This document shows positions 44,432 to 54,640 of a stretch of DNA of 64,000 nucleotides, piece by piece (the stretch's first letter is position 1; the number at the start of each line of letters is the position of its first letter). A model generated the notes under the pieces. The model was not told where the DNA came from and did no database searches. It saw nothing but the letters and a program-made list of their open reading frames with translations. The stretch is taken from assembly GCA_964035575.1 (NCBI GenBank), contig OZ037924.1, forward strand, positions 124,001-188,000, in the 5' to 3' direction. This DNA comes from Rhynchopus sp. YZ270_cl-10 (Eukaryota; Euglenozoa; Diplonemea; Diplonemida; Diplonemidae). The translations under genes and the position numbers were made by a program.

Positions 44432-44504
44432 AAGTGAAGTTGATAGTGCAAACGCCTCTGGGACGCAGAACACTGACACTCCGCGGGTTATCGGAACCCC
44501 GGAG
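44432..44504 (+). repeat. Hairpin module, family B copy 6 (long form)
   Basis: GTGAAGTTGATAGTGC leader, CGCCTCTGGGACG, CACTGAC, then CTCCGCGGGTT / GAACCCCGGAG, a strong second stem around ATCG. Confidence 0.75.
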
Positions 44505-44905
44505 AAAAAGAAAAAGAAAAAAAAATAACGGGCCTCGTTGACCTACTGGGGGTAATTAAAAGGCCCTATTCTGGCTTGAGTCGTTAAGTGTATGAACAAA
44601 AAAAAAAAATTTCTTTGCGTCAAGGAGAAGTAGGGTGGGGACTGCGGGTTGGCACATTTATTTTAAAAACATGCTGGGCATGAAAATCGAGGGAAGGGAA
44701 ATAATACGTTTGTGTGTTTTTTTTTTGCGCACCTTTGGAAGCAGACGATAAAGGGGGAAATTGAAAGGCCCAGATTCCTCTCCCTCACCTATCATTTCGT
44801 GCACTCAACACCTTTTTTTTAATATTTGTTTTTAGCACGTCTTCTGAGAAATGTGTTCCGAACATTTTATGCGGTTCCGGTTTCTTTATCTGATTTCTCT
44901 TTTTT

Positions 44906-45848
44906 GCCGAACCATTATATCACACATTCTCCGAAATTGCGTATCATTTTTCAGATTTTTCACTCACTCGGCCCAGATGCATATTTTTTATCGTCCGACC
45001 CCGGAATTGAACGTTTCGAAACCGCGCTTTCAAAAGAAATAAAAATCTCAAAAAAATAAAAAAAATCTTTTTTCTGAAATCACCGTGAGAGTTTTTACCT
45101 CCTAATCTCAGCAACAGGTGAGAAAAGGACAGATGCATAATTCTGTCTGAAAATGCGCGGAATGGTGTTTCCGGACTCCAAACTTTTCAAAGAAAAAAAA
45201 ATCGAGCAATTTAGTCAAAAAACTATTAAATTGGATTGGCTCCATTGTAGAACACCCATATACAGGGCAATTTGGCTGCAATTTGTGTGTAAAAATGGGG
45301 TTGGCTCCACCGAAACCTGGCTGACACATAGTATTTTTCCGGCGGAAAAAAATCGTCAGAATTGAAAGAATTGTTGAAAATAATTCCAAAGAAAAAAAAA
45401 TTGGCAACTTTTGATAAAAACGTTTTTAGTGGAATAAGTCACCGAAGACCACCCAAAAAGGGGTTTCTAACCTGATCTCTTAGGAAAGTACAGGGAATAC
45501 CTGAAAACGCCCCTCCCTCCCAAAATCCTTTGCGACATGAAGAGAGGCATAAAAAAAAATCGTCCGACCCCGGAATTGAACGTTTTCACACCCGATCTTT
45601 CAAAATAAAAATAAAAATATTTTTTTTGGGGCGCGAGAAATTAGTAGGATCCACCCGTCAACGCACACAGACGTTTAATGACCTCAGGGTGCAATATTTT
45701 TTTGCAAAAAGGCGCGGAATGGCATTTCCGGAGCGATCTGAAAAAATTCCGGGGTCGGAGAATTTTTTTAGTGGAAAAATAGTCACTTTAAATTGGCTCC
45801 ATGGTTGGTCACAAGTGATACGCAGTTTCGGAGAATGTGTGATATATA
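44906..45848. repeat. Degenerate duplicated element with inverted ends
   Basis: Two direct copies of a ~565-bp unit: CGTCCGACCCCGGAATTGAA near 44994 and again near 45561; GCGCGGAATGG..TTTCCGGA near 45154 and 45710; AAATTGGCTCCAT or a close variant near 45235 and 45790. The outer ends at about 44915-44953 and 45813-45848 are inverted copies (ATCACACATTCTCCGAAA against TTTCGGAGAATGTGTGAT). Confidence 0.7.
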
Positions 45849-46308
45849 TTTTTTTTTTTTTGAAAAATTGAAAAATTGATGACGTGAAGACACCTCGCTT
45901 TTTTCTCGTGTGAACTCCACGCATTTTTTTTTGAAATAAACTTTACTCCTGACGAAAAATCTCCCATTTCGCCGGGTGAATAATATTGTTTTTTTTTCTT
46001 CTTCTTCAAAGAGTCTCTTAAAAGGCCCTTTAGGCATGGATGTACGAAAGTACTCGATACTTTTCGAGTACTCGAAACTGAAAAAGTAACACGATACACA
46101 TCTTTCAAATCGACACATGACACATGACCTGCCTTTTTTGCGGGTTTGCATTTCACCTGAAGAACCTCTCCTTTTTTGTTCCTCGGTTTACCGAGCTCGT
46201 GTCTGGTGCTGTTTGCGTTGTATATAAAAACCTTTCTCCGGGAGGATGATGGGGGATTGATGGGGTGTACTACATCCGCTCATTCGTTCTAGTGTGTGTG
46301 GTGTTGTT

Positions 46309-47315
46309 CTACTCCGTCTTCTTCTTCGGTGCAGACGGGAAGACGTACGTCCAGATGGAGAAGTTGATGAACAGAAGCAGCACGCACCCGACGTACCAGT
46401 AGCTGTAGATCCATCCCAGCATCAGGATCGGGGACTCGTTGAAGCACTTCACGTCCTTGTACCACCACACAAGGTAGAAGCCAACCTGTTGTGTTGTGTT
46501 GTGTTTGTTTTTGCAGAATTCAGCAGAATTAAAAGGGTGTTCTCTTTAATACCCAACCCCCAGTACCCATTTTGTGTTGAAAAAAGTTCGTTGTCGTGCA
46601 ATCTAACATACGTTGAACTGTGCGATCTGGAGCAGCGTGATCATGAACTTCAGCGGGACTCTGATCTTGAAGAGCGCAAGCAGGTAGTAGAAGTACATGA
46701 CGGTGTGCACGAAGGAGTTGAGGATCACCATGATCCAGACGCTCTCGTTCTTACCCACACAGAGGAGGTACATCTCCCAGGGTGCGCCGAGGTGGTGGAA
46801 CGACTGCAGGAAGGAGACAGACTTGCCTGCAAGGATGAGCGAGAAGCTGTCGATGTACTCCACAAACTTGCTGTAGTAGAAGAGCTTCGAGGCAAGGTTG
46901 AAGAGGTCGTGTCTGAACGCAAGCTCGCAGTCATCTGTGTACAGCGGGATCTCCTGCACGGACTTCGCCATCGCAAGAAACGTTCCAAAGGAGTACACAA
47001 CCATTCCAAAGTTGTACACCTTCAGGAAGGGGTTCAGGTACGCCTTGCGTGTCGGCTCAGAGATCTTCCCGAGAAGAAGCTTCACCACCAGGTAGAAGAT
47101 GCTGAAGTACAGAATCTCAGACTCCTTACTGTAAAAAAAGTGTTCATGTGTTGGGTGTAAAACAACATCAAATGAGGTAAAAGCAGGGGTTGGGGGAGAA
47201 GGGACACATACACGACACCCTCCGCAAAGGCACTCCAGTCCAGCTCCGTGTACACGAAGCGGACGCGGTCCGCCACCGTGTCAAGGACGTACACGACATT
47301 GTCCACCGCACTCAT
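46309..47315 (-). CDS. ELO-family very-long-chain / PUFA fatty acid elongase, copy 1
   Basis: Exons 47315-47212, 47128-46612 and 46485-46309; 265 residues. The introns begin GTATGT and end CAG. It is an ER membrane condensing enzyme (3-ketoacyl-CoA synthase) that adds two carbons to acyl-CoA. Family motifs: KFVEYIDSF (~110), QSFHHLGAP (~130; the QxxHH form of the His box associated with PUFA elongases), NSFVHTVMYFYY (~165) and LLQIAQFN (~190). About six hydrophobic helices are predicted, and the tail PSAPKKKTE carries a basic ER-retention-like end. The second intron is 126 nt. A closely related copy lies 1.8 kb upstream in the transcription direction, with identical exon 1 length and intron phases, so they are tandem paralogues. 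Confidence 0.93.
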
Positions 47316-47760
47316 TTTGTTTTGTATTGTATCTACCCGTAGCTTTTTCTGCAAGGGGGTGCTTGTGGTTTTTTTTTGCTGAAAGTTTGGAGGGTTCACC
47401 TGTACAAACACCTGCATCTTTTGGGGGAAATCGCTAATAAGCATACCTAATTGTCTCAAATATGCTCTAAAATGCAATTATCTTGGGTATATGGGGTATT
47501 TGGGCACATTTGAGTCCATTGCGTGGTCGTACGATCATATCTGAGTCACACAGGAGAGGGTAGTTGGAAGAGGAAAAGAGTGAGGAGGAGGGGGGGTGTT
47601 CTTTGTCCCTTTTGACCTCATTTTCTCTCTCTTCTGAAGCAAAAAAGAGAGCGGACAGAGAGGGAAAACTCGTTTTGTTTTCTGATGAATGTTTTTTTGT
47701 TTTTTTCCCCCCGTCTAACCCCAACATGCGTTGAGGAAAGACCGGCACAAAAAAACGAAA

Positions 47761-47795
47761 ACTTGAAAAGATGAAATATTCACACATCTTTTAAA
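47761..47795 (+). repeat. Hairpin module, family D copy 5
   Basis: ACTTGAAAAGATG ... CATCTTTT; short stem around AAATATTCACA. Confidence 0.6.
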
Positions 47796-47805
47796 AGAAA
47801 AGAAA

Positions 47806-47850
47806 ACTTGAAAAGATGCAAATACGCCCTCTCTCATGCGCACTACATCT
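47806..47850 (+). repeat. Hairpin module, family D copy 6
   Basis: ACTTGAAAAGATGCAAATACGC, loop CCTCTCTC, ATGCGCACTACATCT. Confidence 0.65.
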
Positions 47851-47870
47851 GTTCCCCAAGAGAAAAAAAA

Positions 47871-47910
47871 ATTGAATAAGATGGTGTGGTAGTACACACC
47901 AATCTTTAAA
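47871..47910 (+). repeat. Hairpin module, family D copy 7
   Basis: ATTGAATAAGATGGTGTGG ... ACACACCAATCTT; TGGTGTG / CACACCA arms pair. Confidence 0.6.
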
Positions 47911-47935
47911 GAGAAGAAAGAAAAAAAATTTTTTT

Positions 47936-47972
47936 TGTAAGGAGGTCTAAGCCCGCGCTGGTCACCTTGATC
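47936..47972 (+). repeat. Hairpin module, family A copy 8
   Basis: GTAAGGAGGTCTAAGC, loop CCGC, GCTGGTCACCTTGATCAC. The GATCAC tail matches the copy at 34067. Confidence 0.55.
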
Positions 47973-48130
47973 ACAAAAAAATGCACCTCATTGGCACATC
48001 AACAAAAAAAAGGAGGTACTAACTGAAATTGGCAAGAGAAAAAGTGAGAAAAGAGACCTCTTCTCTCATTCTTCCGTGCCTGGGGGGGGTGTGGGGGTGG
48101 TGGGGGGGGTGGAAAAATAAAATAGTTTTT

Positions 48131-48172
48131 TTAGTCAGATGATTTCCAAGCCTTGTAGACTTAGCCACCTAA
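48131..48172 (+). repeat. Hairpin module, family A copy 9
   Basis: TTAGTCAGATGATTTCC, AAGCCTTGTAGACTTAG, CCACCTAA; diverged arms that still pair. Confidence 0.5.
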
Positions 48173-48895
48173 TAAAAAAATTTTGGGTGAAATCTTTTCT
48201 TTCTCCTCCCCAGATCCTTCCGATACCAAACAAGGTCAGTGTTGGTTTTGCATCAACTAGGCTGGCGGTATCCTCAAGGAACAACAAGAAAACACAAAAA
48301 AAAAAATGCTAAGGTATGGGGGGATGGTGTACAGACATCCATCTCCTCCTTTAGCTTCTGTGTTGCATTTGCCGTTTTTTTTCTAGTCTTGAGGACCCAC
48401 CTTCGCTAAAAGAACTAAAGAGAAAAAAAAAGGCGGAAAATAAATCCCCTTTTTTTTTACTCTCGCAAAACGCGGCTGGTCTTTTGGCTATTATGGAAGG
48501 AAAAAAAAGAAGTTGGGGGGGTAAGAAGAAAAAAGAAGGAAATCCCTGTTGATGACAAATGCCTTTTGATTTTTGTTTTTGGGCATGTCAATATCGATAA
48601 AATAGAAGTGCTTTTTTGCGGAAATAATTTAAAAAAAAGTTTCCGAACAAAAGTAATAGAGACAAAAATAATCAGTAAAAAAGAACAGAAAAAGAGAAGC
48701 TCGGCGGCGCAAAAAAAATACCCCCCTCCTATGGGTTGCACCGTTCCTGTTCCAAAACAGACAAGAATTGTAGCTTTTTTTTTTGCTGAAATCTCTTGGC
48801 TGTCTCTCTATTACAAAATACTAATTTCAGATAAGAAACCGTTGGATCAAACAACCCAAACAGAGATCAGGAGAAAAATAATCAAAATAAAAGTT

Positions 48896-48936
48896 TATAA
48901 GATGACCCTAAGCCTCTCATGCTTAGTCCACCTTAT
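48896..48936 (+). repeat. Hairpin module, family A copy 10
   Basis: TATAAGATGA / TCCACCTTATA outer arms, CTAAGC / GCTTAG inner, loop CTCTCAT. Almost identical to copy 1. Confidence 0.75.
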
Positions 48937-49096
48937 ACGCAATGAGACGGGATTTAGTTTTTTAGTGGCGCGCCAGACAAGATTTTTTTTTGAAAAAAAA
49001 CTTGGTACTGAATGCATCCCACTATCCACTAAAAAATATGATTTTTTTTTGTTTCGTTCCATCAAATGAAAAAAAAAAATCCCAAAAGTGCCCAGC

Positions 49097-50373
49097 TTAT
49101 GCTGTCTTCCTCTTTGGTGCGGAGGGCTTGAACACGTAGGTCCAGATGGAGAAGTTGATGAAGAGGATGAGCACGGTGCCGACGTAGGCGTAGTTGTACA
49201 CCCATCCGAGCATGTGCACGGGGGACTCGTTGAAGCACTTCACGTCCTTGTACCACCACACAAGGTAGAAGCCAACCTGTTGTGTTGTGTTTGTTTTTTT
49301 TTTGGTATTTTGTTGTTGGGGGGGAGGCAGAATTAAAAGGGTTTTCCTCTTCAATATCCAGCTCCCGCGATCTATTTTTCGTTCAATTTTCTTGAAAAGC
49401 CCTTTCGTGATACCTTGGTATGGTACACCGAGGTGGACATAAAAAGGTCGAGGGACCAAAAATGGATGTTATTTCACTTTGTTTTCGAAAAGGAGGATAA
49501 TATGTGGCCTCTTTTTTGCAAAGTGTCGGACATACGTTGAACTGTGCGATCTGCATGAGCGTGATCATGAACTTGAACGGCATTCTGATCTTGAAGAGCG
49601 CAAGCAGGTAGTAGAAGTACATGACGGTGTGCACGAAGGAGTTGAGAAGGACCATGATCCAGACAGCCTCGTTACGGTGCACGTAGAAGAGGTACATGTC
49701 GATGGGTGCGCCGAGGTGGTGGAACGACTGCAGGAAGGAGACCGGCTTGCCCGCAAGCACAAGCGAGAAGCTGTCGATGTACTCCACAAACTTGCTGTAG
49801 TAGAAGAGCTTCGAGGCAAGGTTGAAGAGCTCGTTGTTGAAGGCGGCGTCGCAGTCGTTGCCGTACAGCTGCACCTCCTGCAGCGCCTTCACCATCGACA
49901 CGAACGTTCCGAAGGAGTACACAACCATCACAAAGTTGTACACCTTCAGGAAGGGGTTCAGCACGTTCTTGCGCAGGTCCTCAGGGATCTTGAAGAGGAC
50001 AAGCTTCATCACGAGGAAGAAGATGCTGAAGTACAGAATCTCAGACTTCCTGTAGTTGAGGGGGTGTTTTTAGGGAGGGCAGTTTGAAAGCAGGCTAACT
50101 CCTCCTTCTAGCAGAGCATTACCTATGCCAGCCTAGGTGCGACAGAGTAGTTCAAATATGCTACCTAGCGTGAAGAATCAGTCCTGGTAATCAAATTACA
50201 ATGTGCAGAAACTTTTGATTTCTGCAAGAAACAGCCCAGAGGGGTGTGTGTGTGTGTGGGTGTACATACTTCACGGTGTCGAAGAACGCTGTCCAGTCCA
50301 TCTCCTTCTGCACGAAGAGAGCCTTCTCCTGGACGGTCTCCAGGACACTCACCACATTGTCAAGAGCGCTCAT
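49097..50373 (-). CDS. ELO-family fatty acid elongase, copy 2
   Basis: Exons 50373-50270, 50049-49536 and 49276-49097; 265 residues, the same total as copy 1. Motifs KFVEYIDSF, QSFHHLGAP, NSFVHTVMYFYY and LMQIAQFN are all kept, as is a basic tail (PSAPKRKTA). The two proteins differ mainly in the luminal loops and N-terminus, so both are probably active elongases with possibly different chain-length preferences. Intron 2 is 259 nt against 126 nt in copy 1, and the extra length holds a family C hairpin module (49389-49432). Intron 1 is 220 nt and contains a plus-strand GT run near 50244. Intron positions and phases match copy 1. Confidence 0.93.
49389..49432 (+). repeat. Hairpin module, family C copy 4, in elongase intron
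   Basis: TTGAAAAGCC, CTTTCGTGA, TACCTTGGTATGGTACACC. Absent from the matching intron of the paralogue at 46486-46611. Confidence 0.65.
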
Positions 50374-51018
50374 TGTTTTGGGTTTCTACTGTTATCTGGA
50401 GGGTGTCATAGTATGTGTGTATATCATTCAGAAGGGGATAAGAGGGCGACGTGATACCTTCGAAATAGTGCTGAAAAGTGGGTTTGAAAGCAGGTGTGGG
50501 CTCCTTGGGAACATTACCCAGAGATTGCATATGTGTGGAGACATGTGAAAAAGCAAAGTGCGCAGCACAAAAATCAAGAAAGAAATGTTGGAAGAGAAAA
50601 GTGATAGGGGAGGTAGGTCCGTAGTGCATGCTGGCGGGCAAATCATGCTGGTACTGAATCCATTTCGTTAATTAAGAAAAAGTATCAATAGAGAAGAAAA
50701 TCGAGAAAAAAGCGAGACTGTTCGCCCATGGGACACCACCGACCCTACCTACAAGCTTTAGGGGGGACGGTGGCTCCCTCACGCCTTGTGCACTCAGTAA
50801 GGGAGCATTAAAAAAACCTCTCCGAGCGGGTATGCGAGAGCTTCCGTGCACCAGGCGTGGGCTATGTACCAGAAGGTGTTTGTGCCCGTTTCTGGCAAAC
50901 GACTCTCACACAGTAAGGCCAAAGGGGCCATTTCTTTATCCTGGAAAATTTGCCCTGGCAGAGGGCAAGGCTTCTAAGCAATGAAAGGTAATCTACAATC
51001 GGTTCTTTGATGAGCACA
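50374..51018. other. Intergenic spacer
   Basis: No gene or clear repeat seen. The stretch 50720-50900 is of mixed composition and contains an imperfect dyad (GGGAGCATT, GAGCGGGTATGCGAGAGCTTC), which I could not classify. Confidence 0.55.
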
Positions 51019-52505
51019 TCACCATTTTTGCTCCACCATCCCCTTCGGTGCCTGGCCCTCCACCTTCTTGCTGCCGACTTCCGACCAGTTGGTGGAGAGC
51101 ACAGTGCCGTTGCTCTCTGTGAAGCTCTTGTTCATGGCCTGCTGTGTCGCGGGGTCGCCTTTGCCGTAGATGTCTTTGAGAAGAGTGTTGAGCGCGTCGT
51201 TGCCTTCAGGGGCATCGTCCTCTTCCTCCACAGAGTGTGTGGCCCAGTTGATGCCCTTCTTGTTCGACGTCGGGTACGCACTCACCTTCTCCTTGAACTG
51301 TGCAACGCTCGGTGTTCCCTCAAGCTTGTCCCACTGCTCCCCAGAGTGCTTCTTCGTCAGCACCAGCTCCACCTTCATGTGCTTCACCGAGGTAGTGCTC
51401 GTGGCCACGTCGACCTCGCCGAAGAGCGGGTTGGCCTTCCAGTCGTATTTGCTTCCGTCCTTCAGCTTGATGGAAACAGTCAGTTGGTTGTGCTTGATGT
51501 CGACGCTTGCGTGGTCAGTTGAGCCGCTCATCTGCTGCCCCATCTTGATGAAGAAGCACACTGTCACCGTCGTCGCTGTTTGGAACCAGTCGAGACGCAC
51601 GTCGGGGGCCTTCTTGGGTGCTACCACCACCTCGGCTGCAGGAGTGTCTGCAGCAGCAGTAGCAGGCACCGCATCAGGAGCAGCAGCAGCGGGCTCTGCT
51701 GCGGGTGTAGGGTTCTGTGTGTGGGTGGCGCACTTCCTGCGCCACAGTTTGATGGACTTTAGAAGCGCCTCGCATTGCTTCTCACCTTCGGCAAGGGTTG
51801 CGTCACTGTCGGCGTACTCTTCACTCCTGAGATGTGTGGTGTTGGTTGACACTGTGAACAACAAGGAGATGCCACCTTGGTCAATAATAACCTTGTAAGA
51901 TGAATGCTTATGCACACAAACAAAGGTTGCAAAAGAGGGTTCTTCGCCTCTACGTACGTGGTCCTTTTACAGAACATAAACGTTGTGCTCATGTCATGCG
52001 TCTTTTAGCGCACAAAGAGGGAACGTTGCATAGGTAGACTAATAGAAATAGAACTTGCCAATTGACAGTGGAGATTGCACAAACTGTGGCAACACAACCG
52101 AGGCAACCACACTACTCCAACAATTTATCAAAGAAAAAGAACAGGGTTGCAAGACGAACCCCATCATCCACTGCGTCGTTTCAGGAAAGCATTGCATACC
52201 CAAACTGCAGCTTCCCCTTCTGCAGGTAGGCCTCAACATCCTTGCTGTTGTCCGCAATACGTTGTGTCTGTGGTGTGTGGTGTCGACAGCCATGTGAAGT
52301 GAAGAAGGCAAAGCATGCAGAAGACCACCTGAAAAGGCTGGTGGTCGAGCACAAAAGAGAAGGGCATCTCATCGTGAAGGATTGGTCAGATGGGTCTGAG
52401 CCTCACTGCCGTCACGTCACGAAACGCAAGGTGCTTATGAGCAAAAGGGGGTCAAAGGGGGCAAGGTGGAGAGGTGCATACCAACAGTGCAAGATCCGCA
52501 GACAT
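51019..52505 (-). CDS. SGT1: SGT1-like co-chaperone, copy 1 (CS and SGS domains)
   Basis: Three exons, 52505-52482 (only 24 nt), 52267-52200 and 51826-51019; 299 residues. The start MSADLALL joins TQRIADNSKDVEAYLQKGKLQF, then SEEYADSDATLAEGEKQCEAL, which together resemble one or two TPR hairpins. That is shorter than the three TPRs of animal and plant SGT1. An Ala/Pro linker follows. A CS (p23/HSP20-like) domain occupies about residues 110-205 (DVRLDWFQTATTVTVCFFI ... LVLTKKHSGEQWDKLEG). The SGS domain ends the protein (YPTSNKKGINWATH, MNKSFTESNGTVLSTNW, KKVEGQAPKGMVEQKW). SGT1 bridges HSP90 and SKP1/SCF ligases and assists kinetochore and client assembly. Intron 1 (214 nt) is conserved with the paralogue and intron 2 (373 nt) is not. 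A minus-strand ACACAG acceptor lies 17 nt before the ATG. Confidence 0.9.
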
Positions 52506-52522
52506 CTTTGGTGTTTACTTCG

Positions 52523-52525
52523 CTG
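52523..52525 (-). promoter_or_regulatory. Predicted spliced-leader acceptor of SGT1 copy 1
   Basis: TACACAG, then a 17-nt leader and the ATG. The matching TACACAG is conserved at 56326-56328 in copy 2, while sequence further upstream diverges. Confidence 0.5.
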
Positions 52526-53410
52526 TGTATTATCCCTCGGCAAGCTGCTGGGGCTTTGTGTTATTATATTACTTTCAAAAAAAAGTGTGTAAAATCCTGG
52601 TCACGGTTTTGATACAAATGAGAGGAGAGAGAGCGAGACAGAGAATGAGAGAAAATGTAAAAAAAAAACTTTTTTTTTTTTTGAGAGAACTTGAACAGGG
52701 ATTTATATACGATTTTTTTCCTTACCAAAAGTGCAAAAAAAGTGAGGTTGCTATTCCTGAGGGGGCTGGAGGCACGGAGGGGATTTTTTTTAAGAAATGG
52801 ACTTCAGATTGAAGTATCATCATTGTACTAGCCCAGGGGGCTTCACTGGCTAGGGCTCCAGCAGGTCCCACATGCACTATGCCTGACTCCAGCACTCAAG
52901 GTAGCATTCACAGCACCTTTCACCCCTTCAGGAGGAGTGCGCAAAAGGGCACCCGGATGCAATTTTTCACCCATATCAGGACTCATGACTCAATTTTTTT
53001 TGCGAAGCAAAAAAATAATATAATATGGCGCCGCAGGCGAAAAAAAATTGGGGTACGGTGTAAAAATCTAGCCTTTTACACCACAGAGTCACTCAACGAA
53101 CCCTTTTTTGCAGAGCAAAAAAGGAAAAATGGCGCCGCAGGCAAAAAAAAATTGGGTACAGCCTGTATGGTACGGGATTTCATGGTGCGGTCAGCAACCC
53201 AGTTCCCCAAAAAATGCAAAAAACTTTTTTTCCAAATCTGCAAAAGTTTTTTTTTTTTTTTCAAAACTGGGGTTCAGGCCTTTTGCTAACCATCATGCCA
53301 TCATGCCACGTTTTTGGGCGTTTTTTATTTTTTTTTCCATCATGCCACCATCATGCCACGGGGTGGTGGGGCAGGGCTTTCGCTCTCCATCACCTGGGGA
53401 TTTCCCCCCA

Positions 53411-53590
53411 GATGGCATGATGGCATGATGGCATGATGGCATGATGGCATGATGGCATGATGGCATGATGGCATGATGGCATGATGGCACGATGGCACGA
53501 TGGCACGATGGCACGATGGCACGATGGCACGATGGCACGATGGCACGATGGCACGATGGCACGATGGCACGATGGCACGATGGCACGATG
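53411..53590. repeat. 8-bp minisatellite in two homogenised variants
   Basis: About 22 tandem copies of GATGGCAY: roughly the first nine are GATGGCAT and the rest GATGGCAC, with a single switch point near 53489. Isolated CATGATGG-like copies occur upstream (53292-53360). Confidence 0.92.
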
Positions 53591-54301
53591 ACACCTTACA
53601 ATTTTTCTGCTCGCTGCGCTCGCTGTACGCTATTTTCTTCCTGCCTACGGTGCCATTTTACAATGTCTAAGGGGATTCCCTTGCATTTTGCAGCCAGAAA
53701 TGAAACTTGACCCAAGCTGCAAAAAATTGACCATTCTTATTTCAAAGGAACCCAACCGTTGCAACAGCCCCTGCTTCTGGAAGACGTATTGATTTTGTAC
53801 GGTTAGTGTACGTAAGGCGCAAGACCAAGGACCGTTAATAAAGGATTATATTCCGTTTTTTGTTTATATCTCGCAAAGCTGACCCTTCGCCTCTCCACCC
53901 TGTGGCTGGCAGGGAGGCGCGCGCGAAGCGCGCGACGACCGCTTTCACCAGGCGGGAAAGCTCGGAATGTACTTTTTTTTCCAGGAAATTATTTTTTTTT
54001 GACCATCATGCCATTCAGGGGGAAAATCCCAAAGTTAGCAAAAGGCCTGACTGAGGTTCAGCCTCAGTTCTACTATGGTATATAAATCTCTGAACTTGAA
54101 GAATAGGCCGTCAAGCCCACATCTGAGAACATGTTTTGGTTTTTCGTTTCCTTTTTTTTTTGAAGGGGTATTTTTTGTTTTTGCTTTTTTTTGTTTGCAA
54201 ATCGTCGTGGCTTTGACACCCGAGAACGTCCTACACTGTACTTTTTTTTTAAATACCCCCAGCATCTCTCTCAGGGGTGAGATTCCTTCTAGATGACACA
54301 C

Positions 54302-54340
54302 CACATGACCCGAAGCCTTTCGTGCTTAGTCACCTTGTAC
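54302..54340 (+). repeat. Hairpin module, family A copy 11
   Basis: ACATGACCCGAAGC, loop CTTTCGT, GCTTAGTCACCTTGT. Confidence 0.6.
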
Positions 54341-54359
54341 CTATTAAAAAGGAAAAAAA

Positions 54360-54402
54360 AACTTGACATATGAAATGCGCCTCCAAGTTCACTTCGACAC
54401 AC
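54360..54402 (+). repeat. Hairpin module, family D copy 8
   Basis: ACTTGACATATGAAATGCGC, CTCCAAG, then a diverged 3' arm. It follows the family A copy by 19 nt. Confidence 0.45.
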
Positions 54403-54640
54403 AACTAAAACACACACACACACCGGCAAAAAAGAAACAGGTTTTGTACCCACAATGAGGTCAACCAAAGGCTAGGATAATGCTTTGCGGGATAATGCTT
54501 GAGAGTGGTTTTGTTTGTTTGTTTTGTTTTTGTTTTTTTTTCCCTTTATTTCCCCCCCTTTCTTCTTTTGCTAGCAACTGAATAGATGGTCATTTTGTAT
54601 GGACTCACACAAATATATTCTGTTTTTTTTTCCGGATTCA

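Larger units (their letters stand above)
42710..46308. other. 3.6-kb gene-free spacer with several repeat types
   Basis: No gene seen. Contains hairpin modules (43023, 43974, 44381, 44432), an inverted-repeat element with a minisatellite (43355-43576), and a duplicated ~565-bp unit with inverted ends (44906-45848). Confidence 0.65.
47316..49096. other. Intergenic spacer between elongase paralogues, dense in hairpins
   Basis: No gene seen. Four hairpin modules run head to tail at 47761-47972, and two family A copies lie at 48131 and 48896. The rest is homopolymer-rich. Confidence 0.65.

Noticed and set aside
23626-44504. Genuine tRNA genes among family B modules
   Set aside because: The T-arm-like part has extra bases, there is no acceptor stem or anticodon arm of proper size, and no A box at the right spacing.
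53411-53590. CRISPR-like array
   Set aside because: Pure 8-bp tandem repeat with no spacers, in a eukaryotic context.
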